A DNA stretch of 64,000 bases from Pedobacter polysacchareus (GCF_019802255.1 NZ_JAHYSS010000008.1:124001-188000); one strand, 5' to 3'; shown: positions 44,361 to 53,951, numbered from the stretch's first letter. Translations and numbers: made by a program. The notes: generated from the letters alone by a model not told the origin.

Positions 44361-45698
44361 ATGAACACAACATATCTTAGAAACAGCTTGCTCCTGGCTT
44401 TTGTCCTGCTCTCTGTTTCCTGCAAAAAATACCTGGAGGAATTACCAGATTATGCATTGCCCAGCTCAAGCGCAATCACAGATGTCAGTACCGCCAGAGC
44501 GGCAATTATTGGTGCTTACGACCGGGTGCAGAATTACTATTCGTCCTCTTATCCAACATTGGGAACGATTACCGCAGATCACGTCATCTTCAACGGAACG
44601 CTGAGTGAGTATTTACAGCTGGACCAGAATGCGATACCTACGGATAATGTGATCACAGTTGCTGCTTATCAGAGTCTCTACAGAACGATCAATTCTGCCA
44701 ACAGCGTAATTGCTTATGTACCATTGGTGAATGATCCTTTGCTAACGGATGCAGAGAAAAATAAAATCCTAGGGGAAGCCTATTTCATCCGGGCATTGTC
44801 TTATTTTGATTTAGGCAGGGGCTGGGGAGGAGTGCAGCTTCAGCTGAAACCGACCAACGATCTGTCTGTGCTGAAAGGTATCAAACGCAGTACGCTGGAC
44901 CAGACTTATGATCAGGTATTGGCGGATCTGATTCAGGCTGAGCAGCTGCTGCCAGAGGATGCGAACACCAGAAACCGTGCACAGAAAAGTGCAGCAAGAG
45001 CTTTACGCGCCAGATTGCACCTGTATAGAAAACAGTGGGCAGCTGCAGAAACGTATGCTACACAGGTGATCAGCAATACAAAATATACGCTGGTTAAACC
45101 TTATAAATCCTTTTTCACCGCGCCATTTCAAACTGCAGAGTCTATTTTGGAACTGGCTTATTCCTCAAATGACAGGAATAGCTATTGGAACCTTTGGTAT
45201 CCTAGTTCTTCTGGCGGGCAGTTTACACTGAAACCTTCAGATGGCCTGATCTCGAAATTGAACAATCCTGATATTGGTGGCGCCAGGAAAGCACTGATTG
45301 CCGGTACTGGGGCTACCGTTTATGGCGTGCTGTACAACACCGTTGGGCTCAGCACCGATCCTTCCTACCTGATCCGCATTGCAGAACTTTACCTGATCCG
45401 AGCGGAGGCAAGAGCGCAGCTGAACAAGCTGCCTGAGGCTGCAGCAGATTTGAATGCAGTAAGAGCGAGGGCGGATGTGGGTGCCACTACAGCGACTACA
45501 CAAGCAGCGCTGATCCAGGCAATTGAAGACGAGAACGGGATTGAATTTGCCTTTGAGGCACACCGCTGGTTTGACCTGGTCAGAACTGAGCGTGCAGGAA
45601 CTGTACTCGGAATCACCAATAAGAATTACTGGCTGTTTCCCATTCCTTATTCAGACATCCAATCAGATCCGGATGTGACACAAAACCCAGGGTATTAA
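44361..45698 (+). CDS. SusD/RagB-type surface lipoprotein
   Basis: 445 residues from the ATG at 44361, preceded by an A-rich stretch; another in-frame ATG overlaps the SusC stop (44340). Lipobox LLSVSC followed by KKYLEELPDYALP. SusD blocks include LGEAYFIRALSYFDLGRGWGGVQL, RIAELYLIRAEARAQLNKLPEAAADLNAVRARADV and EDENGIEFAFEAHRWFDLVRTERAG, ending in TQNPGY. It is the partner of the preceding SusC. Confidence 0.95.
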   Translation: MNTTYLRNSLLLAFVLLSVSCKKYLEELPDYALPSSSAITDVSTARAAIIGAYDRVQNYYSSSYPTLGTITADHVIFNGTLSEYLQLDQNAIPTDNVITVAAYQSLYRTINSANSVIAYVPLVNDPLLTDAEKNKILGEAYFIRALSYFDLGRGWGGVQLQLKPTNDLSVLKGIKRSTLDQTYDQVLADLIQAEQLLPEDANTRNRAQKSAARALRARLHLYRKQWAAAETYATQVISNTKYTLVKPYKSFFTAPFQTAESILELAYSSNDRNSYWNLWYPSSSGGQFTLKPSDGLISKLNNPDIGGARKALIAGTGATVYGVLYNTVGLSTDPSYLIRIAELYLIRAEARAQLNKLPEAAADLNAVRARADVGATTATTQAALIQAIEDENGIEFAFEAHRWFDLVRTERAGTVLGITNKNYWLFPIPYSDIQSDPDVTQNPGY

Positions 45699-45714
45699 TT
45701 TATAGCATAAAGAC

Positions 45715-48402
45715 ATGAAATTTTTCTTCCATACCACTAAAATATTGATCCTGCTCAGTTTGATCTGGATCCAGTCTGCATCGGCTCAAAATGCTTATTT
45801 CTTTCCTAAAGCCAGCGCATTGGATCCCAAAATCCCCACACCTGAACAGTTTTTAGGTTATCCTATCGGTACTTATTATACGCGCTATGATCAGGTGCTG
45901 GCCTATTTACGGCAGCTGGAAAAGCTATCCGACCGCGTACACCTGGAAAGTCTTGGGAAAACTTATGAGCAGCGTGAGCAAGTGGTGGTGACCATCACTG
46001 CGCCTTCAAATTATGCGAAGTTGGAACAGATCAGACAGGAACACCTGGATCAGGTAGATCCTTCTAAACCTGTACTGAGCAATAATGCCCCAGTGATTAT
46101 CCACTTGGGATACGGGGTGCATGGCAATGAGACTTCCAGTACAGAAACGAGCTTACTTACAGCTTACTACCTGGCAGCAAGCAATGATGAGGAAACCCAG
46201 AAATGGCTGACAGAAGCAATCGTATTTATTGATCCTGCGCTTAATCCGGATGGCAGAGACCGTGCGGCGAACTGGCATAATTCCTATCATTCTTTTCCTG
46301 CGGTAGGCGATCCGCTGGACAAAGCGCACCAGGAGGCATGGCCGAATGGAAGGAGCAACCATTATTTTACCGACCTGAACCGAGACTGGCTGAACCTTGT
46401 ACAGGTAGAAAGCCGGAACCGCCTTGCTTTCTTCCATAAATGGTATCCAAATGTACAGATCGATTTTCATGAGCAGGGAACGAATGCCACGTATTATTTT
46501 GAACCTTCGCCGAAACGCCATGAGAGCCCTGTGATCCCACAGTTTTTGTATGAATTTCAGGTAAACCTGGCAAAATACCATGCAAAAGCGCTGGATGATA
46601 TCGGATCGCTTTATTTTACCAAAGAAAATTATGATAACTTATCACCGATTTATGGTTCTACTTATCCTAAGTTTTTTGGTTCGGTAGCGGCAACTTTTGA
46701 GCAGGCGAGTTCAAGGGGGATTTTGCAGGAATCCACCAATGGCCCATTAACTTTTGCCTTCACCATCCGCAACCACCTGGCCACGAGTTTCTCTACGATC
46801 AGAGGTGCTGTGGCAGAGAAATCGGGGCTTTTTAAAGTACAAAAAGACTTCTTCAAATACGCTTTAGGACAAGGACAAAAGAATCCTGCCAAAGCATTTG
46901 TGTTTGGCGATCAAAATGATGTGAACCTGACGCAGAAATTCCTGGGCTTGCTCTTACAGCATCATGTAGAGGTGTATGAACTTGCTGATAAAATCAGTCA
47001 GGAGGGGAAAACATTTGAGAAAGGAAAAAGTTATATTGTTCCATCTGCCCAGCCCAACTTTTTAATTATTCACTCTATCTTTGAGGAGAATATATTGAAG
47101 GACAGCATCTTTTACGACAATACCGGATGGAGTATCATTCAGGCTTACGGATTGAAATATGCAAAAGTAAATGGTGCTTTTTCTAAGGGTGCCGCTGTAA
47201 AAAATGTAGCTGCGGAAACTGGGCGGTTAAATGGCAATCGTTCCTCTTATGCCTACCTGATCAATTCTTCCGATTATAATTTTACGAAAGCATTGTATCA
47301 GCTGCAGCTGCAAAACGTGCTGGTTAAAACGGCGTTTAAATCTTTCGTTGCAACTGTTGGCTCCGAGAAAAAAGCATACCTGCCAGGCGCTCTGGTGATT
47401 CCGGTAGTAGGGCAGACGCTTCCTCCGGATTCCCTGTATGCGGTATTGAAAAGTGTGGCCCGATCTGCTAATATTGACATTAGCCCGGTGGCCACAGGTT
47501 TTAGTGCCGAGGGTATCGATTTAGGCAGCAGCAGTATTAAGGCTGTGCGAAAACCTGAAGTTGCGCTGGCTTTTGGTCAGGGTGTAACTTCTTCTGAAGC
47601 TGGTCAGGTGTGGTTCCTGTTGAATCAGCAGCTAGACCTGCCGGTTACTAAGCTGGACCTGCAAAGTTTTGCCAGAGCACCATTGAACCGCTATAACGTG
47701 TTGGTACTGCCAGGCGGTAACTATAGCGATTGGGACAAAGCCACGATTGATAAGATCAAAAACTGGGTAACTGAAGGTGGAACGCTGATCACTTTCCAAA
47801 CGGCAACAGCCTGGGCAGTAAACCAGGGCATCGTAAAAGAAAAGCTTTCGGAAACAGACAATTTCTCCAGAAGGGGCGAGGTGCCAGCAGCAGCACCGTT
47901 AGCTGCGGCATCATCTAAAGAAGAAGATAAAACTAAAGGTCCGGGAAGAGGGGCAGCTGGAGCTGAATCGCTTGCTGCCAAACCTGTGAGAGGGACTAAA
48001 GACAGACTGGATTTTGCCAATCAGGAAGATGTGGAAGGTTCAAAAAGAATCAATGGGGCGATCTTCTTAGCCGACCTTGACATTACCCATCCGGTAGCTT
48101 TTGGGGTCAGTTCCCGCAAACTGTTTATCAATAAAAATGGCGCTACGTTATTACTGCCAAGTGAAAATAAATATGCAACTGTAGCACAGTATGCATTAAA
48201 GCCTTTCGTGAACGGTTATTCTTCTCAATCGAATATTGACAAAGTAGCGGGTTCTGCGGCAATTATTGCCACAGGAATTGGTAGAGGAGAAGTGATCCTA
48301 TTTGCCGATGATCCTACTTACAGGGGTTATTGGTTGGGTACAGGACGTCTGTTCCTGAATTCGATATTCTTTGGTAATTTATTAAACGGAGGATACAGGT
48401 AA
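45715..48402 (+). CDS. M14-family zinc carboxypeptidase
   Basis: 895 residues. Signal peptide ending near SASAQ. The carboxypeptidase domain has zinc ligands His136 and Glu139 (GVHGNETSS), DPALNPDGRDR, and a third ligand His252 in DFHEQGTNATYY. A second half of about 450 residues has a glutamine-amidotransferase-like flavour (VLVLPGGNYSDW) often found in these large M14 proteins, interrupted by an Ala/Lys/Gly-rich linker (about residues 725-765). It should trim C-terminal residues from peptides outside the cytoplasm, feeding the SusCD pair. A strong terminator follows. Confidence 0.9.
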   Translation: MKFFFHTTKILILLSLIWIQSASAQNAYFFPKASALDPKIPTPEQFLGYPIGTYYTRYDQVLAYLRQLEKLSDRVHLESLGKTYEQREQVVVTITAPSNYAKLEQIRQEHLDQVDPSKPVLSNNAPVIIHLGYGVHGNETSSTETSLLTAYYLAASNDEETQKWLTEAIVFIDPALNPDGRDRAANWHNSYHSFPAVGDPLDKAHQEAWPNGRSNHYFTDLNRDWLNLVQVESRNRLAFFHKWYPNVQIDFHEQGTNATYYFEPSPKRHESPVIPQFLYEFQVNLAKYHAKALDDIGSLYFTKENYDNLSPIYGSTYPKFFGSVAATFEQASSRGILQESTNGPLTFAFTIRNHLATSFSTIRGAVAEKSGLFKVQKDFFKYALGQGQKNPAKAFVFGDQNDVNLTQKFLGLLLQHHVEVYELADKISQEGKTFEKGKSYIVPSAQPNFLIIHSIFEENILKDSIFYDNTGWSIIQAYGLKYAKVNGAFSKGAAVKNVAAETGRLNGNRSSYAYLINSSDYNFTKALYQLQLQNVLVKTAFKSFVATVGSEKKAYLPGALVIPVVGQTLPPDSLYAVLKSVARSANIDISPVATGFSAEGIDLGSSSIKAVRKPEVALAFGQGVTSSEAGQVWFLLNQQLDLPVTKLDLQSFARAPLNRYNVLVLPGGNYSDWDKATIDKIKNWVTEGGTLITFQTATAWAVNQGIVKEKLSETDNFSRRGEVPAAAPLAAASSKEEDKTKGPGRGAAGAESLAAKPVRGTKDRLDFANQEDVEGSKRINGAIFLADLDITHPVAFGVSSRKLFINKNGATLLLPSENKYATVAQYALKPFVNGYSSQSNIDKVAGSAAIIATGIGRGEVILFADDPTYRGYWLGTGRLFLNSIFFGNLLNGGYR

Positions 48403-48411
48403 CTCAGCGGG

Positions 48412-48460
48412 AAATCAGTTTCGTATACCACAATTACCGGGTATACGAAACTGATTTTTT
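48412..48460. terminator. Strong bidirectional terminator
   Basis: A perfect 18-bp stem (48412-48429 with 48440-48457) around a 10-nt loop, with TTTTTT on the plus side and AAA before it. It separates the M14 gene from the convergent AraC gene. Confidence 0.93.
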
Positions 48461-48462
48461 CA

Positions 48463-49356
48463 TTAACCAAAATTTTGTCGATAGACACCGGGCGATATAT
48501 CTGTTAACTTTTTAAACAGCTTATTGAAAGACTGCGGGTGTTCAAATCCCAATGTATAAGCGATTTCAGCAATGCTGAGGTTACTGGTCGCCAGGATGTT
48601 TTTTGCCTTTTCGATCAACTTGTCATGAATATGTTGTTGTGTACTTTGTCCGGTTAGAGACTTCAGGAGGTCTGTTAAATACCTCGGAGAAACCTTCAAA
48701 TGTGCAGCAATTTCTTGCACTGAAGGCAGTCCTGGCTGGTTAAAACGCTCCTGTAGATAGTCATTCATCAGCTCAATTAAGCCCTTGTAAATCCCTTTAC
48801 GTGTGAGGAACTGTCGGTTATAAAACCTGTTGCTGTGGTTCAGCAGTAATTCTATCTGCGATACCAATATGTCCTGACTGAACTGATCATTATGGCGATC
48901 CAGTTCGATGGCAATGGCATCAAATAATGTTTCGATGACTTTCTTTTCTTTATCAGACATGAAAAGTGCTTCTGAAACACCGTAAGAAAAGAATCCATAT
49001 TTCAATATGGTTTTAGCCAATGGATAGCTCTGGATTAGATCTGGGTGAAAGTAAAGCGCATAACCTTCATATTGATCAGTATCATCAGACATCCTGACCA
49101 GCTGATTTGGTGCGAGAAAAGCCAGGCCTCCTGCTTCGAAATCATAATGCCCTTGTCCATACTTTAGCTGTCCGCTAAAACTCCTTTTAAACGAGATTTT
49201 ATAGAGGTCGATTAAAAAGTGCTTTCCTGCATATTTTTCGGCGATCTTGTTGAGGTCATAATTCACCAATGCAGCCAATGGATGCTGGGGCTTGGGCAGA
49301 TCCAAAGCATCCATCAGTTGAGAAACATGCTTAAATATCAATGGCTTTTCTTTCAT
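48463..49356 (-). CDS. AraC-family transcriptional regulator
   Basis: 297 residues. N-terminal cupin-like sensing region (YGQGHYDFEAGGLAFLAPNQLV), then the double helix-turn-helix: VQEIAAHLKVSPRYLTDLLKSLTGQ and LSIAEIAYTLGFEHPQSFNKLFKKLTDISPGVYRQ. It lies 20 bp downstream of the SDR gene on the same strand and probably controls it. In Bacteroidota, pairing of this AraC type with a short-chain dehydrogenase is common. Confidence 0.92.
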   Translation of the reverse strand: MKEKPLIFKHVSQLMDALDLPKPQHPLAALVNYDLNKIAEKYAGKHFLIDLYKISFKRSFSGQLKYGQGHYDFEAGGLAFLAPNQLVRMSDDTDQYEGYALYFHPDLIQSYPLAKTILKYGFFSYGVSEALFMSDKEKKVIETLFDAIAIELDRHNDQFSQDILVSQIELLLNHSNRFYNRQFLTRKGIYKGLIELMNDYLQERFNQPGLPSVQEIAAHLKVSPRYLTDLLKSLTGQSTQQHIHDKLIEKAKNILATSNLSIAEIAYTLGFEHPQSFNKLFKKLTDISPGVYRQNFG

Positions 49357-49376
49357 GAGCTGATGCTAAGGTAGGA

Positions 49377-50117
49377 TTAATCCTGGACGGATGGGCGAAT
49401 TACAATTTCACCTACTTCCACCTGATCTGGCTGGCTGATGGCGTAGACTACGGCCTCTGCAATGTCATTCGCAGAGATGGCAATTTTATTTGCTTTGTCT
49501 TTGATCGCTGCTTTTAGGCTTTCGTCTTTGATATGGTCTGACAGTTCTGTATCCACAAAACCCGGAGAGATTCCGGTGACCCGATATTTGCCCTCAGATT
49601 CTTGTCGCAATGCTTCAGCGATGGTACGTACTGCATTTTTGGTGCCTGCATAAACGGCTTGCAGCGGTACAATTTTAATCCCAGAAGTAGAGATGATGTT
49701 GATGATGTGTCCTGATCCTTGTTTCTTAAAGCAGGGCATTGATGCGGCGATACCATGTAAAACACCTTTGAGGTTCACATCAATCATTTCCATCCAATCT
49801 TCTACCTGTAAATCATCCATACGGGAAAGTTGGCTGATTCCAGCATTATTAATCATAACATCCAATCTGCCATATTTATGCTGAGCGAGTTGAACGAGCT
49901 GCTCCAGGTCTTCTCTTTTTTTTACATCTGTCACCAAATAATCGGCTGCCCCGCCTGCCTCGATGATCTGGTTTGTGAGTTGTGATAATTTATCCTGGCG
50001 ACGTGCGCCCAGGACGACCTTTGCACCTTGCGCTGCGAGCATCACTGCGATCGCTTCCCCAATTCCACTGCTGGCACCTGTGATGGCTACTACTTTATTT
50101 TTGATCCTGTTTTCCAT
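49377..50117 (-). CDS. Short-chain dehydrogenase/reductase
   Basis: 246 residues, classical SDR. TGASSGIG (13-20) binds the coenzyme, NNAG is at about 90-93, and the catalytic residues are Ser143, Tyr156 and Lys160 (YAGTK). ISPGFVDTEL follows as usual. Arg39/Arg40 after the second strand (GARR) favour NADP(H). The substrate is unknown. It shares an operon with an AraC regulator. Confidence 0.93.
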   Translation of the reverse strand: MENRIKNKVVAITGASSGIGEAIAVMLAAQGAKVVLGARRQDKLSQLTNQIIEAGGAADYLVTDVKKREDLEQLVQLAQHKYGRLDVMINNAGISQLSRMDDLQVEDWMEMIDVNLKGVLHGIAASMPCFKKQGSGHIINIISTSGIKIVPLQAVYAGTKNAVRTIAEALRQESEGKYRVTGISPGFVDTELSDHIKDESLKAAIKDKANKIAISANDIAEAVVYAISQPDQVEVGEIVIRPSVQD

Positions 50118-50188
50118 CTTACAAAGATCTGTTAGGATGGCCTGGGAAAATTAGCCTAAACTGTTGATGTTGTAGCCAGAAAAACGAC

Positions 50189-50935
50189 CTAATGCATTAA
50201 TTTTTGTGCCATTCCCCAAAGCGCTCCAACGATGGCCTGGAATATCGAATAAGACAGGATCACTAAAATGCTTCTGAAAAACAGTGCTTTTTTACTATAG
50301 CCATAGGCCGAGTAAAATTGAAAATAATACCAGATACCGTAGATGTATAGGGAGGGAGTGATGATCGCAAGGTAAATCAATGCAAGTGTTTTAGTCTGGG
50401 TATAAAAGATGGCACAAATGGTGAAGACCAATCCGATGATTAATTCTGCGGCAGCTTTGTAGGAGTTTAAAACCAGATTCTCCGAATAATTAAGTTTAGC
50501 TTTTCTGAACCAAATGAAGCTAAATAATGAATTAATTGGGATGGTAACCACGATCAATATTTTGGGGTATTTTGTTGCAAATTCCTCAAATGAATTCATC
50601 GCGGATTTGTTGCTGCCGGGTATTAAATCAGCTAGTTTGATGTGGACATAAGGGCTTAAAAGGCTGGATACAGTTAAAATCACAAGTATCAGCGTCACGA
50701 AATTAAAGTAGTTCGCTCTTTTGCCCTGTATAAATTCCCGAACACTATGGCCGGGTCTTGTGAAAAGTTCTTTCAGGGTAAAAAGGATGCCTTTGTCTAC
50801 ATGCCAAACCCCATGAATAAAATCATGTGCGACAAAATGTTTTATGGAGTACCGGTGTACACTCGATTTTTGTCCGCAATTGTGACAATAATTGTCAATT
50901 ACCTGAAGGTTACAATTTAAGCAATTATGCTCCAT
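50189..50935 (-). CDS. DUF3667 family membrane protein
   Basis: 248 residues. An N-terminal zinc ribbon (CLNCN... CHNCG) is followed by the family signature FIHGVWHVDKGILFTLKELFTRPGHSVREFIQGKRANYFNFVTLILV and about five membrane segments. The function of DUF3667 is unknown; it is widespread in Bacteroidota. The short membrane protein at 50968-51165 precedes it by 32 bp and may be co-transcribed. Confidence 0.85.
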   Translation of the reverse strand: MEHNCLNCNLQVIDNYCHNCGQKSSVHRYSIKHFVAHDFIHGVWHVDKGILFTLKELFTRPGHSVREFIQGKRANYFNFVTLILVILTVSSLLSPYVHIKLADLIPGSNKSAMNSFEEFATKYPKILIVVTIPINSLFSFIWFRKAKLNYSENLVLNSYKAAAELIIGLVFTICAIFYTQTKTLALIYLAIITPSLYIYGIWYYFQFYSAYGYSKKALFFRSILVILSYSIFQAIVGALWGMAQKLMH

Positions 50936-50967
50936 TGGTATACTGGATAAATTTAGAATTTTGGTTT

Positions 50968-51165
50968 TTACTGCTCCTTTTGGTCTGCTTTTCTCCCTCT
51001 TATAATCACAAAAATGGAAAAGATGAATGTTAGTGAATAAATAATTCCGAGACCCAGATTTTTAAACTGGAAGTTTTCAAAATCAAATTCTTTATAGGTA
51101 GCTGCTCCCAGGATAATTGCAATAATCCAAAATGCTGGGGATCCTAGATCTTTTTTGTCTTTCAT
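50968..51165 (-). CDS. Small two-helix membrane protein
   Basis: 65 residues. It has two hydrophobic segments (FWIIAIILGAATY and LGIIYSLTFIFSIFVII) and a basic C-terminus (RGRKADQKEQ). I recognise no family. A purine-rich AAGAAAAAGAG precedes the ATG. It lies just upstream of DUF3667 on the same strand. Confidence 0.6.
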   Translation of the reverse strand: MKDKKDLGSPAFWIIAIILGAATYKEFDFENFQFKNLGLGIIYSLTFIFSIFVIIRGRKADQKEQ

Positions 51166-51284
51166 ACTCTTTTTCTTAAAGGAAATACAATGGTTTTACA
51201 ATCGACCCTGATTCAGGACTTAAATTAATTAAGCGCGTTCCTGGTCCCATAAAAACTGTTTTATGTAAAAGTGAAGACAAAAAT

Positions 51285-51316
51285 TTTCCCAAATACTACA
51301 CTAAAGTGTAGATTTG
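51285..51316 (+). promoter_or_regulatory. Promoter with palindromic operator before the LuxR-type gene
   Basis: TAGATTTG (51309-51316) is an exact TAnnTTTG -7 element, with TTTC (51285-51288) 20 bp upstream as a near-consensus -33. The perfect dyad CTACACT-AA-AGTGTAG (51296-51311) overlaps the -7, so a protein bound there would block transcription. The start codon is at 51336. Confidence 0.65.
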
Positions 51317-51335
51317 TTATTCAGCTATAGCCAAA

Positions 51336-52097
51336 ATGAAAAACAAGATGAATTCAAGTCTGCTGACTAAGAATAAGGTTGGAAAAATATCAGAAGATGA
51401 CCATCTTCAGCAGCAGGATTATTTGGAAGTCGTCGCCTCTTTTGCAAGATTAACGTATGAAAGTATTTATGTGATTGATTATGAGAAGATGGCATTTGAG
51501 TACGTTTCAGAAAATCCCTTGTTTTTGTGCGGATATTCGGCTGAGGAAGTGTTAGCGATGGGCTATGAGTTCTATTTTAAGAATGTTCCTGCAAAGGATT
51601 TAGAATTGCTGCACCTGATTAACGAAGCCGGATTTGATTTCTTTGAAAAATTACCGGGGAGTACGAAAAAATCCTACAGTATCACTTATGATTTTCATTT
51701 GATGAATAAGGATGGCAAGCAGACGCTCATCAATCATAGGCTAACCCCATTATTTCTGACCAGCGAGGAGAAGATGTGGAAAGCGATGTGTATTGTTTCT
51801 ATTTCGCACCATAAAAATGCCGGTAATGTGTGTATTTATAAACAAGGTTCCGGTGAAACTTGGGAATTAAATGTTACAAACAGTGTTTGGCGTAAATCAG
51901 AGCAACCAAAACTCAGTAAAAGAGAAATTGAGATATTGCTGCTGCATGCGCAGGGATTAACAATTAACCAAATTGCAGAGAAGATCTTCGTTTCTTCTGA
52001 TACCGTGAAATATTATAGAAGGCGCATTTTTGAGCGCTTAGGCGTAAGTAATATCGTAGAGGCGCTTTCTTATGCGGTGAATAACAGGATTATTTAA
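51336..52097 (+). CDS. LuxR-type regulator with PAS-like N-terminus
   Basis: 253 residues. The N-terminal part (YESIYVIDYEKMAFEYVSENPLFLCGYSAEEVLAMGYEF) reads as a PAS-like sensor fold. The C-terminal GerE/LuxR helix-turn-helix is LSKREIEILLLHAQGLTINQIAEKIFVSSDTVKYYRRRIFERLGVSN. There is no receiver domain or phospho-acceptor. A self-binding dyad over its own promoter is a natural guess. No obvious target gene is adjacent. Confidence 0.88.
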   Translation: MKNKMNSSLLTKNKVGKISEDDHLQQQDYLEVVASFARLTYESIYVIDYEKMAFEYVSENPLFLCGYSAEEVLAMGYEFYFKNVPAKDLELLHLINEAGFDFFEKLPGSTKKSYSITYDFHLMNKDGKQTLINHRLTPLFLTSEEKMWKAMCIVSISHHKNAGNVCIYKQGSGETWELNVTNSVWRKSEQPKLSKREIEILLLHAQGLTINQIAEKIFVSSDTVKYYRRRIFERLGVSNIVEALSYAVNNRII

Positions 52098-52128
52098 TAG
52101 ACGTTTTGCTATCCAAAGTAGTTGCAGG

Positions 52129-52230
52129 ACATTGGATAATACCAGGGCAATAGGTTTCTATGAGAAGAATGGATTTGTGGAATTCGACCAGCACGTTTTC
52201 ATGATTGATGAAATTCTTTCCCGTCATTAA
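52129..52230 (+). pseudogene. C-terminal remnant of a GNAT acetyltransferase
   Basis: In the frame starting at 52129 the DNA reads TLDNTRAIGFYEKNGFVEFD and then about a dozen further residues to a TAA at 52228. The N-x-R-A-I-x-F-Y-E-K-x-G-F pattern is the acetyl-CoA/motif B end of GNAT enzymes. No start codon or N-terminal two-thirds is present; the LuxR-type gene ends just upstream. The following bases to 52365 contain nothing that I can name. Confidence 0.75.
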
Positions 52231-52365
52231 AATATTCATGGAGCAGCAGTTCCATTTTGGTTAATACACCCTTGTTTACGGTTTTTCTGATCATAAATTG
52301 TCGTTGATAAAATTACCATCGCTGGATTTTTTTAATTGCTCAGGAATCTCATTATCTTGTAGCAG

Positions 52366-53898
52366 ATGACTTTCAAAACTATCCTATCCGCTATTCTAGT
52401 GGCCATATTTGCTTTAGTCGGTATGTTATGCACACAAAATGCAGATTTAAACCTGGTCTATGCAGCATTCTGCTGTTCTCCCTACGTAATTTTAATTGCG
52501 CTGCTCTATTTTCATTTTAATACCATTCGTAAAAAGCTAAACCTGCTCAATGAGTCCAATATATTCTTTGAGCTTGCTTATGGTTTTGTGTTCTACCTCA
52601 CTTTCTTAATGTTCTTCCCGGTTATACTTTTTGTAGGAACCATCGGTGATGCGTATGAACATCGGCTGTATGCCGATTTAGGCAATGTTATGGTTGAAAT
52701 GTTTCCCCAGCTTTTAATACTGAGCATTTTTCTGACGATTTTTAGCAGTATCATCTTTGTCTGGGCCATAAAATCATACAAAAGATTAGTGCCGGTTCTT
52801 ATCGGATATATTGTTTTGATGCCAATTGTAGAAGGTATTGCTTCGACTGGGCGGGATATTGAAAAATCAAAACAAGCGGCAGCAGATATTGCTTATAACC
52901 TTAAAAATGGGGTCTATGAATGGCATGCTGCGATGAGTAACCCAACTGCCTATCCTGTTCAATTGTACAAAGGGGTTTTCTCTTTTCCAAAAGGGGAGCA
53001 TTATGGGTTTACATTTAGCGAGAGTAACAAGGTCAATTACGATGCAAAATGGGGCGAGGATGGAAGTGAAAGCAGTAAGCAAAAAGCAGTCATGCCCAAT
53101 GGATTGGATATGACCTGGTATTCTTTCGTTGAAGATACCTTCTATAGGCTAAATACGCCCATTGATCAAGAGAAGTTACGGATGCTTTTCAGTAAACCCT
53201 ATATGGAAAAGAGAGTTAGTCGTACTTTTGAGGAAAAGTATGACGGGATCATTATGGGTTTTGCACCAGGCGGTGTGGTGGTGGTTTGGGCGGGCAGCAC
53301 TGGCCGTCGTCAGGTAGAAATTGGACGTTATCAGGCCGAAAGAGTAAGTATAGCTAAACCTGTTTCTAAGGATGAGCGTCTGGCTTATGATGATGTTTTT
53401 AATCCGGAATGGAGAAATAAGGTATTAACTGATAGTTCCATTATACCTTTAAAGATACAGCGATTGACAAAAGATAAGCCCATTCCATATGGCTATTGGG
53501 ATAAACTGCGCACAACTTACAATTGGAAACCTACATTTGTGATTTCCCCTGAAATAAAGGTTCATGATGCTGATTTTAGCTTTTATAACGCTGAACGGTA
53601 TGTGTTTTTTGATGAAAGTCTGTTAAAGAACCCGATTGAAAAGCGAGGAGTTCCAAAAGATGTATACCTTAAATGGTACGATAAAAATGGGAACAGATGC
53701 GCTGTAGATTTTGAATTTGATGAAGAGAAAACCTTTAAACAGTTTGATGACTTTTTTAACCGCCAAAAAAATAGCAGTGCAGCAGTAGAATTTAATATCG
53801 ACCATAAAGCCAAAACGGCAACTGCAACGCTAAAAAACGGAAAGAACCAGCTCTTGCTTTTAGAGACTAAAATCATAGCGTATGGTAAAAATTACTAG
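52366..53898 (+). CDS. Membrane protein with DUF2931-like C-terminal domain
   Basis: 510 residues. The first ~160 residues hold four or five membrane segments (ILVAIFALVGML, AFCCSPYVILIALLYF, LAYGFVFYLTFLMFFPVILFVG, LLILSIFLTIFSSIIFVWAI, LIGYIVLMPIV). The soluble remainder resembles DUF2931: LDMTWYSFVEDTFYRLN, then GIIMGFAPGGVVVVWAGSTGRRQVEIGRYQAERV. DUF2931 proteins are mostly lipoproteins of unknown function; fusion to a membrane domain is less usual. It is followed closely by a small membrane protein and a carboxylesterase. Confidence 0.7.
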   Translation: MTFKTILSAILVAIFALVGMLCTQNADLNLVYAAFCCSPYVILIALLYFHFNTIRKKLNLLNESNIFFELAYGFVFYLTFLMFFPVILFVGTIGDAYEHRLYADLGNVMVEMFPQLLILSIFLTIFSSIIFVWAIKSYKRLVPVLIGYIVLMPIVEGIASTGRDIEKSKQAAADIAYNLKNGVYEWHAAMSNPTAYPVQLYKGVFSFPKGEHYGFTFSESNKVNYDAKWGEDGSESSKQKAVMPNGLDMTWYSFVEDTFYRLNTPIDQEKLRMLFSKPYMEKRVSRTFEEKYDGIIMGFAPGGVVVVWAGSTGRRQVEIGRYQAERVSIAKPVSKDERLAYDDVFNPEWRNKVLTDSSIIPLKIQRLTKDKPIPYGYWDKLRTTYNWKPTFVISPEIKVHDADFSFYNAERYVFFDESLLKNPIEKRGVPKDVYLKWYDKNGNRCAVDFEFDEEKTFKQFDDFFNRQKNSSAAVEFNIDHKAKTATATLKNGKNQLLLLETKIIAYGKNY

Positions 53899-53951
53899 TC
53901 AATTATTTGTTGTCACTTTATTTATGTAGTTTTATTCTAAATATTAAATAT

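Noticed and set aside
52231..52365. Minus-strand fragment reading EIPEQLKKSSDGNFINDNL
   Set aside because: It is short, has no start, and shows no family pattern that I can name.
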